Below are positions 19,535 to 29,084 of a DNA stretch of 64,000 nucleotides, one piece after another. The DNA comes from Sabellastarte sp. h YS-2021. Lineage: Eukaryota > Annelida > Polychaeta > Sabellida > Sabellidae. Location: positions 46,691,293 to 46,755,292 of the forward strand of contig OZ024927.1 of assembly GCA_964017235.1 (NCBI GenBank), given 5' to 3'. The translations under genes were made by a program, and so were the position numbers. Each line of letters starts with the position of its first letter. The stretch's first letter is position 1. The notes below the pieces were generated by a model. The model made no database searches and had not been told where the DNA came from. It saw only the letters and a program-made list of their open reading frames with translations.

Positions 19535-20850
19535 GCCCCTCCTTCAAAGTCAAATGAGGGTAGCCAAACTTAAAAGTGCTTACAGCTTGCTTATTATTGA
19601 AAAATGCTGTGTATCTAAATCAATTATAACTTAAAAAGTATTGCATTTAGAGTATTTTGTTAAAGTATGTTACTCAGCTACTTTATCCATAGCTACAACA
19701 TGGTGAGTAACTTGGAAACCTTTCACAATAGCTAAGTGAGTAAAAGCTACTTCCTGACTTTTCAGTAGCTTCCATTAGTGGTGTGGCGATTGTACATACT
19801 GTTGATTAATCGTCGGAGACAGTGTAGAATCGCGTTCGGTCACTGATGTTTCTAATGTTTTGTCTTGAATTTCAAGTTTATTTATGTCTACCGCCATATT
19901 TACAGGAAGTGGGTGCTTTCGGTAGATTCTAAATGTCAAAACACCGTTATTCTTACCGGATTGATCTATACTTTATCCCGGAAGGTGTTTCTTAAATAAT
20001 AAACAATAATGGAGTAAAATAATCGATTATGGGTCAATCATCACTCGGAAAATGGATGAATTATCGACCATGAAAATTGGAGGCGATTCCCAGCACTAGC
20101 TTTTATAGTGAGTAAAATCACCTTTAAATTGAAAACTATTGCATTTAGAGAATTTTTTTATTAATATGTTATTCAGCTACTTTTGGGTGAGCTATAATAT
20201 AGTAAAATTGCAGACCTGTAGCTCATTGCATAGCTGAGCAAAAGCTACCTTAGGGTTCTCACTGTTGAGTAAATCGGTTGTATTTTGATAACTATTACAT
20301 TTAGAGTTTTTTCTTTAAATTTGTTATTCATCTACTTTTGGATCAGCTATAACATTGTGAATTTTTCAGACTACTTTATCCACAGCTACAACATTGTGAG
20401 TAACTTGGAAACCTTTCCCAATAGCTAAGTTAGTAATAGCTACTTCGTGACTTTTCAGTAGCTTCCATAATGAGTAAATCATGTGTAACTTAAAAACTAT
20501 CTCATTTACAGAATTTTCTTTAAATATCTTATTCACTTACTTTCTTTGTCAGCTATGAGATAGTTACATTTGCAGACCTGTAGCTCAATGCATAACTGAG
20601 GAATAGGTACTTCAAGTTTTCACTGTTTAGTAAATCGCTTGTAACTCAAAAACTATTACATTTCAGTATTTTCTTTTAATGTGTTTTTCATCTACTTTTT
20701 ACACTGTAACAGTTAAGTTTGTACTTTACTTCTGAGTACCATTTGCAGGGCACAAGTTTTGTGTTCTTTTATGCTTTCACTTCTACTTTGCAACTGAAAA
20801 CACACAGTCACCTGATACAGAACCCATTCACAGTCACTGATTCCTTTTTT
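19535..20850 (+). repeat. Array of ~150-bp units (155-bp family), with its 3' tail
   Basis: After a partial 146-bp unit (19535-19600), the units carry TATAACTTAAAAAGTATTGC, GTTATTCAGCTACTTTTG, AGCTATAACATAG and GACCTGTAGCTCATTGCATA. A hAT-like MITE splits the array at 19776. The tail at about 20700-20850 (CATTTGCAGGGCACAA, CACTTCTACTTTGCAACTG, AACACACAGTCACCTGATAC) recurs at 52330-52480 behind the same unit type, so it is part of the element. Confidence 0.8.
19776..20098. mobile_element. hAT-like MITE with imperfect 8-bp target duplication
   Basis: The left end is TAGTGGTGTGGCGATTG. The right end, reverse complemented, is TAGTGCTGGGAATCGCC. It is flanked by GCTTCCAT (19768-19775) and GCTTTTAT (20099-20106). 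An unoccupied array unit reads continuously across the site, which supports the insertion. It encodes no transposase. Confidence 0.7.
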
Positions 20851-21199
20851 TGTTTTTAAGGTCACTCTTGTGACCCTAACATGGTCCTTTCAGCACAATT
20901 TCTCTTCACCAATAATATTTACCTCTTCACATTGGTCCTTTAGCATTTTATATAAAACTTAAAAGCTGTAGGGATGCTCTGTTTTTGTGTACAAAAACCT
21001 TTTGTCTAGTTCACTGTTCAATGCAAGAATGTGAAAAAGACTATCAAAAAGCATTGGCAACAGTGAATGTAAAATTTCAATGTTTAATTGAAAATACTGT
21101 CAATACTGTCAATTTTGCATAGATTTTTATGCAACAAACATGAGCAGAAGCACTGCAAAAAGACCTTTCTAATAATATATAATACATATTGGTAGGTTA
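20851..21199. other. Unique AT-rich sequence; no feature seen
   Basis: No repeat match or splice-bounded frame is recognised between the array tail and the host-like paralogous segment. Confidence 0.5.
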
Positions 21200-21775
21200 C
21201 ATAGTTTCTGCGATATTACTGAAAAACCGGAAGTTATTGACACTTATTATATATGGTAAGGAGGTGCTGCTGTATGCAAAAATTTTATATTATGCTATAA
21301 ATATCCGCCGATATGGGTTAAATACAGCACGTGGTGGATAATAAAAAAACATATGAACTAAAATTCCCTACAAAACACGTAACAGATTCTCAGAATATTG
21401 AATGACAATATGTCTCAGTTGTCTGGCATTTCCGGTGAAGAATTATTGTCCTAGTTTCTAGAGGTAAAACTACAAATGCTTCAGTTACAGAATGGGTTCT
21501 CCCAATAGTGTAGCTGTACTTATGGTTCCCATATCTTCCACACAGCACATATACTGCCATATTTGATATACAGATTTTATTGCACTAAAATAGTTTACTA
21601 TCGTGGGAGGCTGCTTGAGGGGCAGCCAATGCAAGAATAATGAGCATACTATTTTAACCGAGTCAACTGCTTAGTGGCAGCATGAGTAACCTTGACATGA
21701 TGTAGATAGTAACATAGTATACAACTTCTTTCTTCTCATTGGCCGCCATATTGCCCAGCATGTATTTTATTGCAA
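21200..21775 (+). other. Host-like segment paralogous to 26.43-27.18 kb and 7.29-7.49 kb
   Basis: Shared blocks run in order: gttattgacacttattat, tatgggttaaatac, AAATTCCCT, ACAGATTCTCAGAATATTG, GTCTCAGTTGTCTGGCATT, CCCATATCTTCCACACAG, a CTATCGTGGGA block and TTCTCATTGGCCGCCAT. Compared with the 26.4-kb copy it lacks the micro-exon. This looks like tandem duplication of a gene region with loss of one exon copy. From 21776 to 22032 I see nothing further. Confidence 0.6.
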
Positions 21776-22032
21776 GGAAAGATATTAAATGTTATATATA
21801 TATATTTTTTTCTCTGTACAAAATTCATTTTTAATGTGCACAAAACTGCTGTCTGGACCATGTTTAAGTCAAATGTTTGGCACTATAAAGTTCATGTGTT
21901 TGCCAATAGGTAAGCAGAATTGATAAAAATGTACAAAACCGTATTAGCACAAGAGTTTTTTGTAAATCTGTTTTATTTGGTAAACTGAATGCAAAGATCT
22001 CTTAACTAATCATTAATGGTATTTTATCACAG

Positions 22033-22083
22033 GTCAATCACTGCAGTATGAGTACATAGCAAATTCAGCACTTGTACTACAAG
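22033..22083 (+). CDS. Candidate 51-bp phase-1 micro-exon
   Basis: It is bounded by TTTTATCACAG and GTGAGT, a strong donor. Only phase 1 is open; the other two frames hit stops. It encodes QSLQYEYIANSALVLQ. It shares phase 1-1 with the candidates at 22514, 26530 and 7494, so the exons could be joined or skipped without a frame change. I do not recognise the peptide. 22084-22513 would be an intron with no other feature seen. Confidence 0.45.
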
Positions 22084-22513
22084 GTGAGTCTAGCATTGCC
22101 ACACTGTAATAACACAATAGCTAGATTTACTTCTGTTCACATCTGTACCTTCCTGATTCTCATTCAAAACTAATTACCATTTATATAATGTTACTGCAAG
22201 TAGATTGTGCCCATAGATTTTACGTTTGCACAAAAACCCAGTGTAGACTATAGAAAATGTTATATATTTAACAAAAAACTGACATTTTTTATTTAATCCA
22301 TATTCTTCATATTAAACATTTTTTACTTCTGGTAAAATTCTGATGTGACATACTTGTCCCCTTCACAGTCATCTTCACTTAAGAGATTAAACAATTGCTG
22401 ATATTTGCCAATATCTGAAAAAAGTTAACCACAAAGCCACAGAGGTCATTATACTGTATGATTTATTGAGCTGTAAAGGACTTGTAATGGTTTCTGTATT
22501 CTTTTTTCTACAG

Positions 22514-22567
22514 CTGATCGTCATATGTTACATAACATTCCAACTTCACCAGCAGGTGTACCAGAAG
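22514..22567 (+). CDS. Candidate 54-bp phase-1 micro-exon
   Basis: It is preceded by a pyrimidine-rich acceptor (TATTCTTTTTTCTACAG) and followed by GTTAGT. In phase 1-1 it encodes DRHMLHNIPTSPAGVPE, a Pro-containing linker-like peptide. It fits in frame between the candidate 430 bp upstream and the one at 26530. No domain is recognised. Spliced transcript reads would settle it. Confidence 0.5.
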
Positions 22568-22959
22568 GTTAGTCTGATATTGCAATATTGAAAACAATCT
22601 GCTAATACATGTATTTTTCTAGGTTATTTTGTTTTTAACCATATCATTATGACAGATGCCTGTTTGGATTACCTTTTGCGTCATTTTTTTGAAGTCTCTT
22701 GTTATTTAACTTATTATATCCCCAGACGAAAGTCGGGGATATATTGGATTCAGGTCTGTCGCGCCGCCGCCGCCACCGCCGCCGTAGAAATTTCCTTGTG
22801 GACGCGATAACTCAAAAACAAATTAATATTTTTTTTTCAAACTTGGTACACATGTTAAGGGTGCCCAAAGGAAGATCCCTATTTTAAGGTGACCTTAAAC
22901 TCCCAGTAAAAAAGAACTTATGGCCACCTTAAGGTCAGAAATTGGACTTTTGGCCACTT

Positions 22960-24790
22960 AGAGCCCTGTAGGTCACAAACTATGATGCTCAGCTGGCTGA
23001 AATTTTACCTGACAACACATTAATATGTTCTTAGTACATGTGCCGAAAATCATGACTTTAAGTTGAGGAGAAAATTGTGTTTGAGGCCCATAAATACCCC
23101 CATTTAGGGATTTTTTGCTATACTTTTCACATATTTTGCCCTATAATTTGGAAGTGATAATTCTGATGAGTCTCAAACTGCGCTAGGTATAACTTTGATA
23201 TGTAATCCTTGTCTGTAGAAAATTTTAGGGCTGTAGGTTTACCCAAAGGGGTCGACTTAAGGTCTCAAAAGTGCCCACAGAGACCCAATTTATGCACTTT
23301 TTGCCACTTTCAAGCACTGTAGCTTTCAAATTATGTCTCTCATCTAAGTTAAATATCATCTGGGAATATATCTATGTGTTTTCTTATATGTGCCCCAACA
23401 TTTAGGCCTTTAATAGACAGTTAACCTGTGTATCAGGACCATAAACACCCACCCGAGTGACCCTTATAAGACATTTTTCACATCTTTTTCCCTGTAACTT
23501 GGAAATGGTAAGTCTGAGAAGTTTCAAACTGTATTAGATATATATTCTGTGTGTAATCTTAGTATGTAAGAGATTTTAAGTCTGAAGCTTTAATTTTGAA
23601 GGTCAAATTGAGGTCTCTAAAAGGCTCCCAAAGACCCAATATTTGGACTTTTTGCTACTTTTAAGCCCTGTGACTGTCAAACTATGTGACTGATAGAGCT
23701 CAAATCCTATCTGAGAAGATATTAGTATGTTATTTTTATATGTGCCAAAAATTAAGGCTTTAAGAAGACATTTAACCTGTGTATGAGGACCATAAATCCC
23801 CACCCGAGTGACCATTTTTAGACATTTTTCACATATTTTTCCCTGTAACTTGGAAATGGTAAGTCTAAGAAGTTTCAAACTGTATTAGATGCATATTCTA
23901 TGTGTAATCTTAGTATGTGACAAATTTTAAGTCTGAAGCTTTAATTTGAAGGCCACATTTAGGTCTCTAGAAGGCCCCATAAAGACCCAGTATTTGGACT
24001 TTTTGCCAATTTTAAGGCCTGTGACTGTTAAACTATGTGACTGATAGAGCTGAAATCTCATCTGGGAATACATTATTATGTTCTTTTTACATGTGCCAAA
24101 ATCAAGGCTTCAAGTAGACATTTAACCTGTGTATGAGGACCTTAAACACCCACCTGAGTGACCCTTTTAAGACATTTTTCACATATTTTGCTCTGTAACT
24201 TGGAAATGGTAAGTCTGAGAAGTTTCAAACTTTATTAGATACATATTCTATGTGTAATCTTAGTATGTAACAAATTTTAAGTCTGAAGCTTTAATTTGAA
24301 AGCCACATCGAGATCTCTAAAAGGCCCACAGAGACCCAATATTTGGACTTTTTACCACCTTTAAGCCCTGTGACTGTTAAACTATGTGATTGATGGAGCT
24401 GAAATCCCATCTGGGAATGCATTATTATGACCTTTTTACATATGCCGAAAATCAAGGTTTTTAGTAGACATTTAACCTGTGTATGAGGGCCATAGACACT
24501 CGCCAAGTGCCTTTTCTGAAATTTTTTCCGTATTTTGCCCTGTTATTTGGAAATGCTTAGTGTGACAAGTCTTAAACTGTATTATATATAATTTTTGTTT
24601 GTTATGTATGTCCCCCCAAAAGTTTCAGATCTGTAGTTTAATTGCTAAGGTCTCTTTAACAATTGTAAAATGCCCACAGAAACCCAATTTATGGACATTA
24701 TGCCACTTTAAAGCCCAGTAACTGTCAAACTATGTGGGTTATAGAGCTGAAATCTTTGAATTTTTCAAAGGAAATGCCTGTCTATTTAAA
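22960..24790 (+). repeat. ~350-bp tandem array, about 5 copies, each with two core motifs
   Basis: CTGTAACTTGGAAATGG-like cores occur at 23141, 23492, 23843, 24193 and 24539. A second, related core (CTGTGACTGTCAAACTATG) lies about 175 bp after each, so the unit appears to be an ancient dimer. Units share ACCTGTGTATGAGGACC and GACCCAATATTTGGAC. Confidence 0.85.
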
Positions 24791-25524
24791 TTTTGAATAT
24801 TAATAATGTTATGGCTATCTTAGTCTTTTAAGAACTTATTTTTGTGTGTTATACCTCTGCTTGCTGAGTTTTTAACTTTTTAAAATGAAACTGGTTAAAC
24901 ATATTCAAGTAGACAAAATGGACACTTTAAGTGACCTTTAAGTCCCAATATTAATGAAATTATATCCTTATGTAGTAGGGGATTTTTAACCCTCAACTAG
25001 CCCAGTTTTATTCAACTTGCCTCAGTTAATTTTGACACAGCTCCTACAATTATGAACTCATTTCAGTTGATAATCACATACTTAAAATTCTCAATTCTTT
25101 TTGTATTTGAGTACCCCTTTTATATAGATTGTTTGTTTACCATTTATGCTGTAACAGTCCATCTCTTTGTAGTCCCAACCCACATCCCCCACCCGGATTC
25201 CCCCCACCCACCTCTGGGACCTCCAGCTATATTGAGTGACACTAAATAAACAAAGGTATTTAATGATATCAGATGAGAAACAAAGAACTCAATGGGGTTG
25301 CAGATCTTGTGTAATAGTGAGAGAGGTGTGGAGAAGGGGAGAGGGGTGGGGGTGGGAGGTGGTGGGCTTCATTACATATAACACAAAGGGGAGTCAGAAC
25401 TGAGATTGTGTCACATATTTAGGTTGCATAAATATGGACCACATATATAGGTATAGAGGAAATGAATAACTGAAAACAATTTGCAAATTCTAAAAATAAT
25501 ATAATAAAATAATAATATAAATAA

Positions 25525-25775
25525 TTTTTTTTTAAATAATATTTTATTTGTGAACAAATATAGAAACAGATATGCGCTTTTGGGATTATGAATTTTAGAA
25601 TGGACATTGAATCCTCAATCATTTAAATACTTTGAAGGAAGATTGAAAAGTATGATGAGTTGAGTTAAAAATAATATTTTATTTGTCAACAAATATAGAA
25701 ACAGATATGCTCTTTTGGGATTATTATTTTAGAATGGACATTCGATCATCAATCATTAAATACTTTGAAAATACG
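25525..25775 (+). repeat. ~137-bp direct duplication in the element tail
   Basis: ATATTTTATTTGT, AACAAATATAGAAACAGATA and TTTTAGAATGGACATT occur twice in tandem. The same pair is present in the copy at 55.87-56.11 kb, so the duplication predates the spread of the two copies. Confidence 0.75.
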
Positions 25776-25905
25776 TTTAGAGTTATCATTGCAGGAAGAT
25801 TGAAAATATCATTTGAGTTATGTATTCGGCATCTGGGGATACACCATCTTCCTTGGGAAGATATAAACAGAGTAGATTGATGTGCTGAAGTTCATATAAT
25901 AATGG

Positions 25906-26429
25906 GTAATTATGTTTTAAAAAATTCCCGATCAAAACCTGTGGCGTGAGTGATGACCTGTCTGGGGATATGTTGGCGCCGAGTTGGCCCAATCTAGTTT
26001 CAATAGATTTAGCAAATAATTTTTTCTCAGTCATAATATTTGAGAATTTTAGAACCCCAGTGCAGTAATGTAGATAAAAAACAATCTGTATGTCCTTTTA
26101 AATGTGTTAGAATTGAACTGTTTTCACTTTGAAATAGTAGATATTTTTCAGAGCACACATTCTGCAACACTTTTTTTCCTTTACGTGTAAAACAAACCTT
26201 TTTATCTTGAAATATTGCAGAAAATTTTACCCCTTAACATGAAAAGGCAAGGTCCTCTCAGAAAAATACAGCAGTTGGTTATACTGTGATCGTACTCTTT
26301 TTTTTTTTGGCCTTGCTTAATAATCTCAAAGAATTTCTGTACAATTACCTGGCTATCTGTGGCCAAATTTGATTGCTGTAACATTCATAAAATTTGACTT
26401 TATTCATTTGCTCTTGATTGAAAAGACAT
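25906..26429. other. Unique AT-rich sequence; no feature seen
   Basis: No repeats or splice-bounded open frames are recognised between the element end and the host-like paralogous segment. Confidence 0.45.
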
Positions 26430-27180
26430 TTTGTGTGCATAAAACACTGAATGATTTTGTAAAAAGAATGTCATTGCATGTAATATTGCATACCAGTACT
26501 TACGCTTTAAGAAGTCCTGTGTTTTGTAGTGGTGTCTAAAGAAGAGTCCGAATCAGATGATGACATGGGGTTTGGTCTATTTGATGGAGATGAAGGTAAT
26601 TTACATATTAAGTCACAAACTTGTTTAGGTAAAACTGTGTGAGTTAAAATTCCCTTTAAGGACAAAATACATAACAGATCCTCAGAATATTGAATGAATA
26701 TTTGTCTCAGTTGTCTGGCATTCCCGGAGGAGAATTGTTTTCCCAGTTTCTGAAGGGTAAACTACATATGGTTCAGATACACATAGACTGGGTTCTACCA
26801 TTGATATAGGTATATATTTGTGTCCCATATCTTCCACACAGTAAAGTTAGAGAAAAAAATTACAGTCCAGTGTGCTTCCAATCTAGTGTGAAACTAAAGT
26901 TTCAAAGCATTTAATTTCTATGCTATGAATACAACTTAATTTCTATTGTATAGTGATTTACAAAAGTTTTATGATACAGGTTTGGTTTATAATGTACTAT
27001 TTTAATACCATACAATGTCTTAGATTTAATACTATTGTGGGAAAGGCAGTTTTTGGACATGACCAATCCTTAAGAAAATTTAATTGTCCAAGCAGATTGT
27101 TGGGCCAACCATAGGTGACCTGGATAGTGTCACGTCTGTGTACTTCCTGCTTCTCATGGGCTGCCATTTTGGATATGTGC
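26430..27180 (+). other. Host-like segment, fullest paralogous copy
   Basis: It contains the micro-exon at 26530 with flanking blocks shared with 7.29-7.56 kb and 21.20-21.77 kb (GCTTTAAGAAGTCC upstream; ACAGATCCTCAGAATATTG, GTCTCAGTTGTCTGGCATT and CCCATATCTTCCACACAG downstream; then a CTATTGTGGGA block and TTCTCATGGGCTGCCAT). It is inferred to be part of a host gene with internal duplications. Confidence 0.55.
26530..26595 (+). CDS. Candidate 66-bp phase-1 micro-exon with ribosomal-stalk-like acidic motif
   Basis: It is bounded by TGTTTTGTAG and GTAATT. In phase 1-1 it encodes VSKEESESDDDMGFGLFD followed by GDE. The string SDDDMGFGLFD matches the conserved C-terminal tail of ribosomal stalk proteins P0, P1 and P2. 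In those proteins the tail is the very C-terminus and recruits elongation factors; here the frame continues into a donor site. It may therefore be an internal exon of another protein that carries the same motif. A diverged copy is at 7494-7553. The gene cannot be named from this window. Confidence 0.55.
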
Positions 27181-27726
27181 ATTTGTGCTTATCCAGATGG
27201 ATAAAATAAAACAACAGAATGATATGTGAAGAAGGAAAAGCGCTCAGTCTTCAATTTTTCCCAAGAAGAGTCTAAGCTGCTTGGTGAACCTGAGTCTGAG
27301 CATGAGATCTGGGGATCTCAACAAGAACTGGAAAGCATGGCCAGAAAAATATACCAATCCCCACCTCAGCCAACAAATAATACTGTCTTCCAGTATAAGG
27401 CTTGGTTATGTAAAGTGTCAAGACTCCCCCACACACCTCCCACCCCTGGCACTTTGTTACAAAAGAAAACTGAAACTTCATTCGTTGCATAGTTTCAGCA
27501 ACAGATTGGGACATTCCAGCAATTGATTGTGGATGATTTTAATAAATAGCAGAGCAACAGTAGCTCTTTCAAACCAAATGCTTGGCCCCATCATCCACCA
27601 TTTTCAAGCCTCCTTGCCTGGATCTTCATCTCTTGTTAGGATATTTCACTGTACAGTCAGATCCTACCCCAAGCACTAGCTCAGTTCCTCAAGCCAAGTT
27701 CTTTGCAAGAAGAAAGAGAAATACTT
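27181..27726. other. Open but unrecognised stretch
   Basis: A plus-strand frame at 27226-27492 (88 codons: basic start, acidic EPESEHEIW middle, then Gln and Pro rich) has no recognised domain. A Gag-like fragment of a DIRS element is possible because of its composition, but nothing decisive supports this. It lies just upstream of a LINE fragment. Confidence 0.25.
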
Positions 27727-27972
27727 AGTGGCCATTTGTCTCAGTGGCATGCCTATTCTGCATTTGCTCAGTTGCAACATGTGCCTGAATGATGTAAAAG
27801 AGTGAATGACAACCAGTAAAGTCAAACTGAATCCTGATAAACTGAGTTTTTACTCTGGTTCAAAAAGACAGAGGGATACGTTGAAAGCATGTTTCCCAGT
27901 TGACATTTTGGGTAGCCCTCTCTGTCCAGCTGAGTCAGTCAAAACCCAAACATGTGGTTCAACTCTGATTTT
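27727..27972 (+). pseudogene. CR1/L2-like LINE RT fragment, same family as the 14.3-15.4 kb element
   Basis: The translation gives HLSQWHAYSAFAQLQ, then LNDVKE, a stop, MTTSKVKLNPDKLSF, GSKRQRDTLKACFPVDIL and GSPLCPAESVK. This aligns with HLSHKNAHSALAKLN, WMSLSKLKLNPEKTEF, GSKAQRQKISSHFPVSIL and GSLLHPVDSVR of the longer LINE. Stops and a frameshift are present. It is broken at 27972 by the hairpin head of the next element. Confidence 0.8.
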
Positions 27973-28248
27973 TATCTCCCGCCGGGCTTTAGCCCGGGAG
28001 GGAGATTATGAAATGATGCCTGTGTGTGCGTGCGTGCGTGCGTGCATGACCAAAAATGTCTTTTTTCGATGGGGAAGCTTGTCCGGATGATAACTTGAAA
28101 GGAATTTTATCAATTCACCTGAAACTTGGCAAATACATTCATTCTATTAAAATCTGGAAATCATTAGATTTTGGCATTGATTGGTCAAGAAATGGCCGAG
28201 TAATTAATGATTAATTAATCATTACGAATTTTCCAAATAAGGAAAACA

Positions 28249-29084
28249 CAAAAATGCTTATATCTCGAAAACCGTGCTAGATAGAGCGATTTCGACGAAA
28301 TTTTTGACCCACAGGGTATCTTTGCGGAGTAGTTTTTCCAATTTTCAAAAAATTTTTGTCTCGCCCAAAATGGCGGCCATTTTGAATTTTCGAAATTTTC
28401 GCAAAAATTGCAAAACACAAAAATGCTTATATCTCAAAAACCGTGCTAGATAGAGCGATTTCGACGAAATTTTTGACCCACAGGGTATCTCTGCGGAGTA
28501 GATTTTCCAATTTTCAAAAAATTTTTGTCTCGCCCAAAATGGCGGCCATTTTGAATTTTCGAAATTTTCGCAAAAATTGCAAAACACAAAAATGCTTATA
28601 TCTCAAAAACCGTGCTAGATAGAGCAATTTCGACAAAATTTTTGACCCGCAGGATATCTCTGCGGAGTACTTTTCCCAATTTTCAAAAAATTTTTGTCTC
28701 GCCAAAAATGGCGGCCATTTTGAATTTTCGACATTTTCGCAAAAATTGCAAAACACAAAAATGCTTATATCTCGAAAACCGTGCTAGATAGAGCGATTTC
28801 GACGGAATTTTTGACCCACAGGGTATTTCTGCAGAGTAGTTATCCCAATTTTGAAAAAAAAAATTTCTCGCCAAAAATGGCGGCCATTTTGAATTTTCGA
28901 ATTTTTCGCAAAAATTGCAAAACATAAAAATGCTTATATCTCGAAAACCCTACAAGATAGAGCGATTTCGACAAAATTTTTGACCCACAGGGTATATCTG
29001 CAGAGTAGCCATGCCAATTTTCAAAAAAATTTTGTCTCGCCAAAAATGGCGGCCATTTTGAATTTTCGACATTTTCGCAAAAAT
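28249..29084 (+). repeat. 169-bp tandem array, 5 copies
   Basis: Units carry AAATGCTTATATCTCGAAAA, CGTGCTAGATAGAGCG, TTTCGACGAAATTTTTGACC, CACAGGGTATCTCTGC and the palindromic AAAATGGCGGCCATTTT. Copies also lie at 38.97-39.19 and 60.6-61.55 kb on this strand, and more diverged copies on the opposite strand at 48.3 and 52.5 kb. Confidence 0.92.

Larger units (their letters stand above)
22716..25905 (+). mobile_element. Hairpin-ended tandem-array element (TATCCCCAGAC class), near complete
   Basis: The 5' head is ATATCCCCAGAC, a GAAA loop, then GTCGGGGATAT, followed by CGCGCCGCCGCCGC and the core GATAACTCAAAAACAAA, then TTTCAAACTTGGTACAC. A roughly 350-bp array fills the middle. The 3' end has TCTGGGGATA (25832-25841), the inverted copy of the 5' terminus, followed after 4 nt by a perfect hairpin ATCTTCC TTG GGAAGAT (25846-25862). 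The tail then runs to about 25905. A copy at 54779-56240 shares both ends but lacks most of the array. Confidence 0.8.

Noticed and set aside
27226..27492. 88-residue frame as a confident Gag
   Set aside because: Composition only; no zinc knuckle or recognisable Gag block. Listed as unrecognised.
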